A DNA stretch of 64,000 nt from Acephala macrosclerotiorum (lineage: Eukaryota > Ascomycota > Leotiomycetes > Helotiales > Mollisiaceae). The notes under the pieces are model-generated. The model saw nothing but the letters and a program-made list of their open reading frames with translations, did not search any database and was not told where the DNA came from. How positions within the stretch are numbered: the stretch's first letter is position 1; each line of letters opens with the position of its first letter. The stretch spans positions 1 to 64,000 of the forward strand of contig MU119204.1 in NCBI GenBank assembly GCA_014904845.1, given 5' to 3'. Below are positions 35,894 through 47,143 of this stretch, in pieces. A program made the translations under genes and the position numbers.

Positions 35894-36439
35894 GGTGAAA
35901 TTTTGAGCCCCAAATGAGCGTGGTGTCAACTCGATATCAACTCGAGGTCACAAAAGAAGCAAGAATAAACAAAGAAAACTTAGATACTTTCTAAGACAGA
36001 GGCCATCTTGAGCCGCCTCAAACAAGTGTCGGGATAGTGATCCATAAGAGGCTTAACATCGATGACGACGAGGTGCACTAAAACGATCTAACGTTTTGCC
36101 TGCGGATCGAGATTATCGTAAGAGCTTACATGTACAGTCTCTCCAGTCCGAAGCCAGAGGACCATTCATACCTGGAAAGAGTTTGTCGCACTATATACGT
36201 TCAGATGTGAAGATGCTGCGAGACTGACTGGGAAGAAATAGCGGGGCAGGCAGATTTTCTCCACTTAAAACCGATCACGTGTATCGGTGTCATCGCCACG
36301 CGACGCGCCTGGCAACTTCACGATTAAACAGTTCATCGCCTTTTCAAGCACCAATTCCGGCAACTATTCATGTTCAGCATGATGCTTATGAGCTATCGTC
36401 ACTAACTCCAATGAGGCCTCTTTGATAACTGTCGAGAAG
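35894..36439. other. Bidirectional promoter region between MFS and REV1 genes
   Basis: About 550 bases between two divergent start codons. Contains GATCGTTTT-like and CACGTG-like (cacgtgta at about 36279) elements; CACGTG is an E-box but I have no evidence that it is used. Confidence 0.4.
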
Positions 36440-39400
36440 ATGGGGAGCAGGCTGGAGAAAAACTCAGAATCCATCCGTAAAAGGATCGAAGCGCATTCAT
36501 TCCAGGATGAGGGAGGCGAAGAGTACGAAGGCTCAAAGTTTGGTGGGTTCTCAGATTACTTCCGCCGGAAGAAGATCAAACTTCAGAATCTCGATGCTGA
36601 AATGCGTTCTTGGGCCGTCGATAAGCCAAAGATTTTTCGAGGCATTGTGGCGCACGTGAATGGCTACACCCAGCCTTCACTGAACGACCTGCACCATCTC
36701 ATTGTCAGCCATGGTGGTGGTTTCATGCAGTATCTGGACGGCAAGACCACAGTAACTCATATCATTGCCGCCAATCTCACTCCCAAGAAAGCTATCGAGT
36801 TCAAGCGATATCGCATCGTCAAGCCAGCATGGGTTGTCGATAGTGTATCTGCTGGCAAATTGTTACCATGGGATGCCTACAGAGTCATCGATGAAGGATC
36901 TGGGCAACGCTTATTAGGCCTTGACGATGGCAAAGTCGTAAGCCAGGCCAACTCGCAACAAAGAGGATACAGAGACCAGACCAGCGCGAGTTGGTACACC
37001 AGTCAAGTCAAGAATGTCGCTGAAGATATTGATGGCCAGGCTGGTGCCCATTTTCCAAGTACTCAAAGAGTCTCTTTTAACGGGGTCGAGTCCTATATGG
37101 GAGACCTAGGCAACCGATCTAAGTTGAACGTACAACCTGCCAAACTCGGAGACGGTGATCCTGCCTCATCTCTCGGAGACGGTGATCCTGCCTCATTTGC
37201 TGGGTACGATGTTACCTCGTCCCTCGAAGAAGCTTTGAAGAATGCTGCTAGGGGAGAAAGCCACAGCAAACCTCGAGTCAAAAACGAGTCCCCGTTTGTG
37301 TCTCCAAAGGGAGAAGGACGACAACAAGCCGAAGTCTTGACCCCTTCCATCGAGCCAAAGGTCGAAGCGGAAGACGTATACAGTCCAAATGTCTCACCTA
37401 GTTTCGGATATTCTAGGAGGGGTTCTTATGAGCCTGAAGCTACAACCCCGTCGAAGAAAGGAAAGGTTATGACCGCCGAGGAGCACAACGCTATTCTACT
37501 CACTGACCCACATATTCGCAAGTCTTCAACCGCGAACCCCGAGTTCCTCAAACAGTACTACTCTGAATCTCGGCTTCATCACTTGTCAACTTGGAAAGCA
37601 GATCTCAAATCCAGATTACAGCAGATGGCATCTGAGAAGTCAGCATCACAGAGGCCAGCGAAGAGGAAACCAGGTGCACGACGTTACATCATGCATGTGG
37701 ACTTTGACAGCTTCTTCTGTGCGGTGTCTTTGAAAAGTGCCCCTGAGTATGTCAATAAGCCGGCCGTTGTTGCCCATGGGAATGGTACTGGGTCTGAAAT
37801 AGCTAGTTGCAATTATCCAGCTCGTGAATTCGGGGTCAAGAATGGCATGTGGATGAAACGAGCGCTGGAGTTATGCCCGAATATCAAGGTCCTACCATAT
37901 GACTTCCCTGCTTACGAGGAGGCGAGTCGAGGATTTTACGAAGCTATCTTGGATGTTGGTGGTATCGTCCAGAGTGTGAGTGTGGACGAAGCACTGGTAG
38001 ACATCACCAGTCTATGTCTTCCTGCAGGTGGCACTGATGGAGTAGGAGCTCGGGAAGGCAGCATCTGGCGAGAGCAAGAAAAGGCAGACAGTATAGCCCT
38101 GTCCCTTCGAGCACGCATCAAGGAGAAGACTGGATGTGCGGTGTCAATTGGCATTGGAGGAAACATTCTCCTTGCAAAGGTGGCGCTGAGGAAAGCCAAG
38201 CCAGCTGGACAGCATCAAATCAAGCCAGAGGAAGTTTTGGGCTTCTTGGGCGAGCTTGGGATCCAGAGCCTTCCAGGTGTGGCTTACAGTATCGGCGGCA
38301 AGCTTGAAGAGATAGGAGTGAAGTTTGTCAAGGATGTCCGCCAATTGACGAAAGACCGCTTAATAACTGTCCTTGGTCCAAAGACCGGCGAGAAGATTTG
38401 GGACTATTCCAGAGGCATTGATCGCACCGAGGTTGGGGAACAAGTGGTCCGAAAGTCTGTTTCTGCAGAAGCCAACTGGGGTATCAGGTTCATCTCCCAA
38501 CCTGAGGCTGAAGAATTCGTTCAGAATCTCTGTTCTGAGCTTCAACGTCGCTTAATCGATCAGGGTGTGAAAGGCAAGCAATTCACGGTGAAGATTATGA
38601 GGAAGTCTGCAGACGCTCCCCTCGATCCGCCGAAACATTTGGGACATGGAAAATGCGATACATTTAACAGAAGTATAGTTTTGGGTGTTGCTACGAATAG
38701 TGCTGAAGTAATTGGTCGAGAAGCCGTATCAATACTTCGCAGTTATGGATTCTCGCCCGGTGAGCTCAGGGGTCTTGGTGTGCAGATGACGAAACTTGAA
38801 CTCTTGAAGCCTACGAGGAACTCGTTTTCTGAAAGCAGTCAGAGACGTATCAGCTTCGGCACCTCTGCAAAGGCTCCTCCTTCGAAGCTTGCGAAACAAA
38901 TCACAGAAGATCCTATCGATGACTCACCTAGTCCAATGAAGCCGAAGGATACTCCTATGAGCCGATCGAGATCTGGTAGCAAGCCAGCTGAAGATCCAAT
39001 CGACGAAGCTATTACCCCTCAGAAACCTAAGAGTGTGTCTTCACGATTACTTGGCGACGATGACCCTATCGACGACATTAATAGCCCGAAGAAGTCCAAA
39101 TCGACACCAATCCATCCAGCAATTGCCATGGCAAGGGCCAATGCTTATGATTCAAGCGCAAAGAAGCTCAACTTGACAGGCACACAATTTATCATCCCCT
39201 CACAGATAGACCCAGAGGTACTGGCCGAATTACCACAGGACATCAGGTCAAAACTCATGGCTCAAACCAAGAGTCGGCCTGTGTCAAGAGCACAATCACC
39301 AACCCCAAAGTCAAGATCTGAAAGTCCAGCACTTGAGCAATACATGAATTTGCCTTCACAACTCGATCCAGAAGTCTTCGAAGCATTGCCAGACGACATG

Positions 39401-40186
39401 AAAGCAGAAATTCTGGCATCATACGGACACCAAGCAGGCCCTTCCAGAGGTCCTGGAGCACAATCCGTACTCCCCCAATCTCCCCGAAAAGCACCACCCG
39501 TCAACAGCACCAAAAAGATAACCACCCCAACCAAGAAACGTGGCCGCGGTCGCCCACCAGGAGCAACAAACAAACCCCGTAGTATCATACTCAAACCCGA
39601 CCCTCACTCCACCCTCCAACAATCTGCTTTCGTAGCTCTCAAACCAGGCGACCTCAAACCAGGAGACGATGGCTATTCCTCTGACATCTTGGACCCGGAT
39701 TTTCTCTCCGCTCTCCCCGAAGATGTCCGCCTAGAAATTCTCACTGAACATAAACGGAAACAGCTCGCCAAAAAAGGTGGACTCATAACCACTGCGCCCA
39801 AAAAACGACGACCACCAGAACCCGTTCCTTTAGGACAACGAAAGTTGAGATTACCGCCTAGGGAGCCGAGACCGACATTCACTACTCGAGAATTAAGTTC
39901 TGTGTCTGAACTGAGGGATACTTTAGGGGCGTGGTACCGAGAATTTGCAGCTGATGGACCGCATCCTGATGATGTCGCTGCTATGGAGCGGTACTTTCGT
40001 CGAGTTATACTCGATGAGCGGGATTTGGGAAAGGTCGTAACTGTTGTAAAATGGCTGACTTGGTTAATTGATGAGTCCGATGAAGATAACGAAGGGACGA
40101 AGATATGGAGTAAGGCGTTGGAAGGTATTAAGGAGAAAGTGCAGTCCGCGGTTCGGGAACGAGGATTGGGGAGGTTGGAATTATAG
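36440..40186 (+). CDS. rev1: DNA repair protein REV1 (Y-family deoxycytidyl transferase)
   Basis: An intronless gene of 1248 residues; the reading frame can be extended 18 bases upstream but the first ATG is 36440. Order: N-terminal BRCT domain (~65-155), disordered linker, Y-family polymerase core starting YIMHVDFDSFFCAVS (catalytic Asp ~421), SVDEALVD (~516, two further carboxylates), a helix-hairpin-helix thumb and the little-finger domain to ~800. The C-terminal part has three ubiquitin-binding-motif-like segments (LPQDI ~931, LPDDM ~983, LPEDV ~1091). A C-terminal domain with LGAWYREFAADG...VVKWLTWLIDE follows, which in the family binds Rev7/Pol zeta and other Y polymerases. REV1 inserts dCMP opposite abasic sites and guanine lesions and organises mutagenic translesion synthesis in the nucleus. 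A 27-bp tandem duplication (37145-37198) adds nine residues in the linker. Confidence 0.96.
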   Translation: MGSRLEKNSESIRKRIEAHSFQDEGGEEYEGSKFGGFSDYFRRKKIKLQNLDAEMRSWAVDKPKIFRGIVAHVNGYTQPSLNDLHHLIVSHGGGFMQYLDGKTTVTHIIAANLTPKKAIEFKRYRIVKPAWVVDSVSAGKLLPWDAYRVIDEGSGQRLLGLDDGKVVSQANSQQRGYRDQTSASWYTSQVKNVAEDIDGQAGAHFPSTQRVSFNGVESYMGDLGNRSKLNVQPAKLGDGDPASSLGDGDPASFAGYDVTSSLEEALKNAARGESHSKPRVKNESPFVSPKGEGRQQAEVLTPSIEPKVEAEDVYSPNVSPSFGYSRRGSYEPEATTPSKKGKVMTAEEHNAILLTDPHIRKSSTANPEFLKQYYSESRLHHLSTWKADLKSRLQQMASEKSASQRPAKRKPGARRYIMHVDFDSFFCAVSLKSAPEYVNKPAVVAHGNGTGSEIASCNYPAREFGVKNGMWMKRALELCPNIKVLPYDFPAYEEASRGFYEAILDVGGIVQSVSVDEALVDITSLCLPAGGTDGVGAREGSIWREQEKADSIALSLRARIKEKTGCAVSIGIGGNILLAKVALRKAKPAGQHQIKPEEVLGFLGELGIQSLPGVAYSIGGKLEEIGVKFVKDVRQLTKDRLITVLGPKTGEKIWDYSRGIDRTEVGEQVVRKSVSAEANWGIRFISQPEAEEFVQNLCSELQRRLIDQGVKGKQFTVKIMRKSADAPLDPPKHLGHGKCDTFNRSIVLGVATNSAEVIGREAVSILRSYGFSPGELRGLGVQMTKLELLKPTRNSFSESSQRRISFGTSAKAPPSKLAKQITEDPIDDSPSPMKPKDTPMSRSRSGSKPAEDPIDEAITPQKPKSVSSRLLGDDDPIDDINSPKKSKSTPIHPAIAMARANAYDSSAKKLNLTGTQFIIPSQIDPEVLAELPQDIRSKLMAQTKSRPVSRAQSPTPKSRSESPALEQYMNLPSQLDPEVFEALPDDMKAEILASYGHQAGPSRGPGAQSVLPQSPRKAPPVNSTKKITTPTKKRGRGRPPGATNKPRSIILKPDPHSTLQQSAFVALKPGDLKPGDDGYSSDILDPDFLSALPEDVRLEILTEHKRKQLAKKGGLITTAPKKRRPPEPVPLGQRKLRLPPREPRPTFTTRELSSVSELRDTLGAWYREFAADGPHPDDVAAMERYFRRVILDERDLGKVVTVVKWLTWLIDESDEDNEGTKIWSKALEGIKEKVQSAVRERGLGRLEL
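37145..37198 (+). repeat. 27-bp tandem duplication inside REV1
   Basis: Two consecutive copies with a single mismatch encode LGDGDPASS then LGDGDPASF in the linker between the BRCT and polymerase domains. It keeps frame. Confidence 0.9.
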
Positions 40187-40584
40187 TTTGTATTCTTTCA
40201 ATGCTCGTAGCATGTTGAAGGATTAACAGGACCAGAATGTCTGTTCTGATCCGGATGTCTAAACTGAACAACGCCTATGGCTGGCTCTCTAAGATATCCA
40301 ACAGTACTGTACTGTAACTCCGCAACACATAGGCTCGAGCGAGAAGCAGAGCAGAGCATAGCGAAACAGAAACTCTACAGAATCCTGACAGAAAACTCCA
40401 ACAATACGGGTTCCGCGCCATATGTACCACCCCCCTCTTTTCTTTCCCGTCCATGATTTGGCTCAGCCAAATCATCCGTCCCTCCATTTTCAACCAAATT
40501 ATGTAAAAGTGTGCTCGTGAATCATTACAATTAGTGTAAGTCTGCTTCCCTCCCCCTCCACTCCCTTCTCCTCCCATTCCTCAA
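40187..40584. other. Intergenic region between convergent genes
   Basis: About 400 bases, 3' ends of REV1 and the WSC-domain gene. C-rich on the plus strand near 40550. No further feature. Confidence 0.5.
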
Positions 40585-41263
40585 TCAGGCCAAACAGAAC
40601 AACACTCCCATAGCAATCCCCAAAGCCAATATACTACCCACAGGCGCCTCACTCGCAACCTTCACTCCCGCTCCCTTAGTCGAAGACTTTGTCTGGTAGA
40701 CGCTCAGAGCTAGATTTCCACCGCAGATTTGCGTATCGTTCGCTATGCAGGGAAGATTGCATGAGGACTCTGGGAGTTTGTTCGAGATGGCGGAGAGTAA
40801 TTGAGCGCAGTAGCATTCTCTGTTTCTCTGTTAGCCTTTATCCTATCCAAATCCATCCCCATCATTCCTCTCTCCCTCCCTCTCACGCTCACCCTCATCA
40901 TAGTCTCCAACCAGGCAGCAAAACAGGAAAGAAAGAAGCTCACCTAGTATACTCCAAACCCGCAAAACTATAACTATTACTCTGACAATACGCCAAACAA
41001 ACCGGGACCGTCATCGTCGTCAAATCCTCCATCACTCCCCCATTCAACGCCCTTAACCCGTCCGTCCCATTCGCCAACGTCGTCTCGTTATAACACCCAT
41101 AATAACTCCATCCTGTCGGCGCTGGGAAGATACTCGCTGTTGCTGTTGCCGCACTTTCCGTTGTCGCTGTTGTGCTTTGAGCTTGGGCTGTGGTTGTGAA
41201 GGCGAGGAAGAGGGAGAGGAACGCGATAAAGCGCGTCCATTGTTGTGATATGAACAAGGCCAT
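40585..41263 (-). CDS. WSC-domain cell-surface protein
   Basis: Minus-strand exons 40944-41263 and 40585-40819, 184 residues, with a 124-nt intron (gtgagc...cag). The ATG at 41263 opens a signal peptide (SQQWTRFIAFLSLFLAF... AQA). After a short Ser/Thr/Ala linker comes a single WSC domain: YYGCYNETT, then CLAYCQSNSYSFAGLEYTRECYC, SCNLPC and TQICGG with LSVYQ, giving the eight-cysteine pattern. The C-terminus is a small linker and a hydrophobic tail (VGSILALGIAMGVLFCLA) typical of a GPI-attachment signal. WSC domains bind glucans or act as mechanosensors in fungal walls; a GPI-linked one-domain protein suggests a wall-attached lectin or enzyme-like role rather than a Wsc1-type sensor, because the cytoplasmic tail is missing. 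Confidence 0.85.
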
Positions 41264-44200
41264 TGTGTGATAGTGAACGACAGTGAGGGGGATCCAGATA
41301 AAGAACGTAATCGACCGTACGACAGGTCTCTCTTTTTTTTTTTTTGAGAAGTGATCTGCTGAAGAGCTGCGCAAACGAGGGTGAGGGCTGGGGGGAGATC
41401 AGTGCTGAATCCGAAGAGCCTAGGCGGGAGATCTGCGCCACTGAAAAGCTCTAATTTTGGTTTTGGTTGGAATAGGCTTAGGCTGGACCGATTGGGCGAA
41501 TATTTTGGCGGCTAGTCGTCGCGTGGTGATTGCAATACGAAGTTCTGGGTTGTCGAGACTCTTTTCTTTTTTCTTTATGGATAGAAGATGGGAGTAAAGT
41601 GCAGATGTTTGGACGGTTCATGAGGTGATAAATGCATTCTTGAGGCACAGAAAGGGATGTTTTCAGGGTAGTGCTCAGACGCCCTGGTGAGATTTCGAGG
41701 CTGAAGTTGTTTGGCCAGTGGAGGCGTGCAAGCTTTGAGGCTGGCTGGGCTGACAGCTTCTACAGCGGCGTCCACGTTGTCAGCAGCAAATTAAATACAT
41801 CACACTAGCCATGGCGAGAGAAGCAACCGTTTTCCATGTTTATGTGTCCATTTTGTTGGCAGCCTGAATGGCAATTTTTAAAGTCCAGCTGGCGGCCTTC
41901 ACGACTGCCAGCGACGAGTAAAGGACCTGTGCTATCTCAGGGATCGAGCTATCTTCGAATTTCGGAATTCATTCGATATCTTCAATATCTACATTGTTTC
42001 GAAACATTCATGATGTTCAATTCTGTCTAATTCTGTCCGAGACATTGGGTGCCAGATACAATGTCGAATCATCCCGAGACATCGGAATTTCTGGGGAATG
42101 CAGTACTATCAAAATGATAGCCCAACGTTCTTCGGGAACCAGAATAAAGGTTGCCAAATCCGGGTGCGATGGCTGAAGCAAAGGTTGCGAGATACGATCT
42201 AGTTGAGTGACTAAAAAGCTCAGAGATACAGATCTTGAGCCTCACTTGATGTTAGGGATCGAAGCTAGTTCTCCATCAACTAGAATGCACTGATACAATT
42301 TGGAGAGGGATTCCACGTCGACCAGACTGAGGTATGAATTTGCAGCACGACGATCTTCAACATTGTTAAAGACGATGATGTCGAAATGAAGAAGCTGGCA
42401 GAGAATGAAACCCGGTCTGAATTTAAGAAATAACGATCAGGATTCGTGATACAATGCATTAAGTGATGAACCACAGATATCCTTGCCTTCATGGCCAAAC
42501 GTCGGTCATCTATCCAAATGCCAATAATGTATTGGAAGGACGCTGTCTCGACTAAGAATTGTATACAGAGCTATGATGGTAACTCATATCGAACGCCTTC
42601 AAGAGAGAGAGAAAAAACTCGATACTTTCGAAGCGCATGGCAGATATTGTGTGTGAAGCCGTGCCTATGAGATGTTTCGTCGATCTTTAAATCGAGAAGT
42701 TGACAAAATGAAACATGAGTAACAGCTAGAACAAGTCCTAGCAGTCACAACTCTCCCCTTTCTCGCTCACTCGATCTGACTCAGATCCATCACACTGGGG
42801 TAGTAAAATAAACCACAACACCATGTCCATAACCCAGCCCGCCCCTAGGAGCTCCATCGTCCTTGAACAGCTAGCCATCCAATTCTCCTCTCCATACGTA
42901 CTACAACTCTACGTTTCCATCCTCCTTCCCCTCTTCGCAACCCCTCCCTCAAAACGTTCTCTCGATATTGAAAGTTCCTGTCCGCAAGCCTCGCTCGCGA
43001 CCAGCCTTTCCTCTTTCAATACTGTATATCTTTAAAGACGTCGCGAAAGATGAAGGCATTTCGTTTCGAGATGGTGGACACGAATGTAAGAGTGAAGGTT
43101 ACCCGTACACTTAGTCTCAGGGACCAGCACTATATCATAGAGCAAGTATACTAGTTCTCGAAGTACATTTGCTTTGCAGACTCTGAACTTGAGAGTGCGG
43201 TTAAGGAATGACCAGTTTTGCTATGAAAGGACAGGCATGCAAAATTGAAGAGAGAGCCTCTGTTGTGATGAAAGAACATGAGCTTGCCTTTCTCAGCACT
43301 CAGGAAAATCCTATCTTCAAAGAAAGATGTTCGGGATGTTCATGAACTCAAGAAGTTGTTGTGTTTTCTCGATAACGAGATTTCTCCAGAACGGTACTTT
43401 TGCCATGAGAGGGAAGAGGACTGGGCTCTCTTGAGGCTTTGGGTATCGTTGAAAGCGCGAGGTCTTGGGTAACGGAATTCTGAATTGCAATAATTGATAA
43501 TCACAAAGAAGCTCAGACGACAAGTTGACAACTCAAAGTGCGCGTATCCGAGAGAGCCTTAACCATTCATATTACGGTCCCATGATATGATGTAGAGCTC
43601 GGCAGTTGGGACCAGTTGTCTCTGCGCGAGTCCGTCCCGAGCCTGAGATATGATCATATGGCCCCCAAAACTTGCTCGAGATGATAGTTTCTATTTTGGA
43701 AACCCATCAAATTGCAGCACAGTAAGATGAACATGAATATCGCAAGAATAGGATAGGAGCAAGGCTCCGAAAGAAAATAACACGCCGAATAACAATAGTG
43801 AGGACTGATGATAAGAAACGGCGGAGCGCATACTGATGAATCTGATCGAAGGCAATGTCCACTGCCCCAGTATTCTACTGGCTATTTTCGAGTACACGAT
43901 GACCGGTACCCGGAACTTTCTTCCTTGGTGTCATTTCAAGTCGCAGCACCCGGAGGTCAAGTCCTTGATGCAAAAGTGACGATCTCTCTATCATTCATCC
44001 ACAGAAGACGACAAGATGACCGAAAGATCTGCCCGCGCAGTCCTCATGCAGAGGACGAAGGATTGGATTGGTACTGGTACAGTATCTCTGGAGTACCGAA
44101 TAGCTCAAGCCTTACAACAATGCTTCATGATCCTTGATTTCCTCGAGTAAGAGGTAGGGACGGCGATAACTCCATTCCCAGCAAAATGATGCCCCCGAGA

Positions 44201-46612
44201 GATCATCACTAAGCATCCTATTTCGTCTCTCTAACCCACCAAAAATTTGTTTTCGTGCACGGCTCGCACGGACTGAGGGGTAAAGAAGTAAAAAGGATCC
44301 AACGGGATTCGAGCATAAAATAACGAGAGAAGAAAGCTTCTCCACACAAAAGCACAGATTCTCGATCGTCCTTGAAACAAAGTGTTGCCGTGGGATGACG
44401 ATGCCGAGCAGTAGGGACAAGAGATGCCGAAAATGGGTGTGAAGGACAGACTCCTCCCTAGGACGATCACTTCACCGCCTATAATGTGGCCCCCTCTCTA
44501 TTCCCTCCAAAGAAGCTTTTCTAGCAGATTCTAGGGTCCTTTCAATCATGTCGGGGTGCAGTCTATACAGCCTGAGACCTTGCCTACGACCAAGCTTTCG
44601 GCCAAATGAAAAGGTTGCTGCAACTCATAACTGAGAGCAAATCTGTCAAATGTTGCACCTGCAGTAGGCGTCTCCCAATACCAGGAGAAGTGAACTGGCG
44701 GTGGCCAGGGCTCCGAGGTTGGCGAGGGGAGGTGGGAGTCGTGACCAAGGAGTTGCCAGCAAGTAAGGCTGATCAAACGATGATCCTCATCATCACGCAG
44801 GTCCTACACCATCCTACTAAAGATTTGCGACACGTAAATCTTTGACAGGCAGACATTTTCTGTACTTTCCTGTGGCAACACGTTTATTATTGTTGTTGTA
44901 TTGCTAAGAGGTAAAAGGATTTCTCCAGCCACTAAGATGGCCAGGAAGAGGACAGCACTTTATGAAGAATCCCATGATGAGCATGGCCTCAACCCAAAGA
45001 AATGAAGATTCCGTCTCGGTGTAAGGAAGTCCTGCAGGCCCATCGGCCACTGGATCCAACCCGGACATACAAACCAATTTCAGATACAGAAATAATCAAT
45101 CAGGATCAACGGCAGAAGGCGGCAGGTGGGGATGCGAGGGACGCAATACCCGAACAGGCTCGTCAAGAATCGTCACTCGTCGACTACTTGTCAGGATGAA
45201 GGATCCCTATGAGCGCATGGGCTAAGGAGAAAAAGTAGCTTTGCAGGCGTGTAGTGGTGCATGTCATTTCGAACAAGTTTCAGAGATTGGCTCCTGAGTT
45301 TCTGCTGTGAGGCAAAGCAGTAATTGTCGTGATGATCGTGCAACGGGCTTCCTAGCCAAGAAAGAACGGCGGCTGATCGTTGTGAATGATGTCAGCGACG
45401 TGGGTCCCCCCCTTTCGGTGCGATTGCCGTGACTGCTGCTGGGTCCGTGTGTGTGCAGCACAGCATCAAAATCTTCAAGAGTGGACACTACCGCCGACGT
45501 ATACACGGGGGTGGGATAGAGGAAGCAGCGAGAAATGAAGCTTATCGAATGTACATGCAGAACAATAGATAGTTGATTGTTGAGAGTTAAGAGTTAAGAG
45601 TTGCCTTCTTGCAGACGGTTGGCATTCCATCGAAGCACGTTCTGGTCAGGTCAGGTCACATGGGGCCTTCAGCTGCAGCTGCAGTATAAACGCCCAATCG
45701 TTTGGAACTCCTCCCGAGCATCATCATACTGGAGCAGCTAGCCTCACGACCACTGGCATAGCAAGGAGCTCGTTGATACTGTTACTGCGCCAGCACCAGA
45801 GACCAATCGTATGGGCTGGGGAAGTGAACTGCACAATAACAAATACAATCCTCAAACAATCCCCTCCAAAAGACCTTAAAGAGGAATCCCATTTAATAGT
45901 AACTGCTGTCCTTAGCCATCGCCGCAATCCAACTGTCACACAATCCCAATCCCTCACCGTAGACGCTGCATATCAAGCAACTTACCATCAAGCCACAAAC
46001 CGCGTCTTGGGATCCGGGAACATTTTCGGACGTCCAGGGGCCTCGTGGTGGAGAAGAGCAGATCGACAGCGCCCATCCCTGAACGCACACGTTCGCACTG
46101 CATCTGTGCCACCGCGCGCAATACTGTGGTATCAGGGTCCACACCCCCATCCACCACACGCCATCCAAGAAGTTAAGACACCTACACTTACCACTTCCAA
46201 AGGGCAATACGCAAATACGGTTAAGGGCCAACGAAAGAGCAATATTCCCCCGGCCCACCAAATGCAAGCTCTTACTGCAAGAACCCTCCCCGACGCCATC
46301 ATCTCCATCCGCATGCAGGAATTCGATGCACTTGGTCCCCCGTAGCTCGAGTCCCCTTCTGACTATTGAGCCTCTCCCACACCCTCGAAAATTGAAAGAA
46401 GTCGGTCTCTCTCACCGAAGAGAAGCGGCACGAGATACCACATCTCCACCTAAATTTGAGAGACGGACATTGCCTATACTCACTGCCACTCAACACAAGA
46501 CAGGCAGTCTCCTCTCCTCTCCTACCTCTCTACTCTCTACGAGTACACGACTTCCCATCCTTCGACTCTCTCACCATCTGGTGATACGAGCCTCACACAT
46601 CACACCTACATC
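41264..46612. other. Gene-poor 5.3-kb region
   Basis: No gene I can support. Short open frames exist on both strands (for example 42823-43035 and 45773-46345) but none has a recognisable domain, a signal peptide or convincing splice sites. A T-run lies at 41333-41345. A promoter-like cluster at 45644-45690 is described separately. The last ~300 bases are C/T-rich and probably form the leader of the SCOC gene. I saw no transposase, inverted-terminal repeat or tRNA. Confidence 0.45.
45644..45690 (+). promoter_or_regulatory. Promoter-like cluster: GGTCA x3, E-boxes, TATAAA
   Basis: Three direct GGTCA repeats (45644-45658) run into CACATG (45657-45662), then overlapping CAGCTG motifs (CAGCTGCAGCTGCAG) and TATAAA at 45685-45690. 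A triple repeat of AGAGTTA lies ~50 bases upstream. The order resembles a core promoter on the plus strand. The first supported coding start downstream is the SCOC gene at 46613, some 900 bases away, so its target may be a long or spliced leader, or an unannotated transcript. Confidence 0.4.
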
Positions 46613-47143
46613 ATGGCCACACAACCACCCACCGCCATCCCACCAACCTCGACCTCGCCATCCTCCTCCTCCTCCTCCTCCGTACACGAAGACAACAACT
46701 CCCTCCAACCCAAACGACCACGCCTCCATTCTCGAAAATCTAGCGGCACGATAATAGTACCCCGAGAACATCCAAAAGTAGAACTAAACGAAGACGACGA
46801 GGAGTTTGACGAGGATGATGCGAGAGCAATGAGTCCGAGACGGAGTAGTCAAGATTTGGAGAAGATGAGTGAGGAGGCTAGGGCGCAGTTGAATGAGTAT
46901 GTTGCCCTCATCCTCACCCATTCAATTATAACAATCATACTTTAGAACATTGAAACTGACAAGCGTGGTAGACATGCAAAGGTCCTCCAAAAATCCCTCC
47001 TAGAAATCTTCAACCGCATCGAAGCCGTAAAAGAAGAACACGACAAACTAGACAACAACAACAAGTTCCTCCAAAAATACATCGGCGACCTGATGTCCAC
47101 ATCCAAGATAACATCAACCGGTGCTCCTGGTCGAAAAAAGTAG
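46613..47143 (+). CDS. Short coiled-coil (SCOC/Slo1-like) protein
   Basis: Exons 46613-46896 and 46972-47143, 151 residues. The N-terminus is low complexity with a run of seven serines, then PKRPRLHSRKSSGT and an acidic patch. The C-terminal ~60 residues form the SCOC coiled coil: ...LQKSLLEIFNRIEAVKEEHDKL followed by NNKFLQKYIGDLMSTSK. In animals SCOC binds Arl1 at the Golgi and takes part in autophagy; budding yeast has the tiny homologue Slo1, which interacts with Arl3. The heptad pattern and the KEE.DKL...FLQ.YI..LMS signature support membership. The 75-nt intron splits the coiled coil's first heptads, so either exon alone would be missed. A nuclear-localisation-like cluster (KRPRL) is present but its meaning is unclear. 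Confidence 0.85.

Noticed and set aside
42823..43035. 70-codon plus-strand frame with a good start context
   Set aside because: Too short, no domain, and no convincing downstream exon could be joined.
44281..44310. Sequence resembling a tRNA T-loop (TCGAATCCCG on the minus strand)
   Set aside because: No stem complementarity and no acceptor or D-arm in the neighbourhood.
45773..46345. 190-codon plus-strand open frame downstream of the promoter-like cluster
   Set aside because: It opens at a TTG, has no recognisable domain or codon-usage support, and overlaps the likely SCOC leader.
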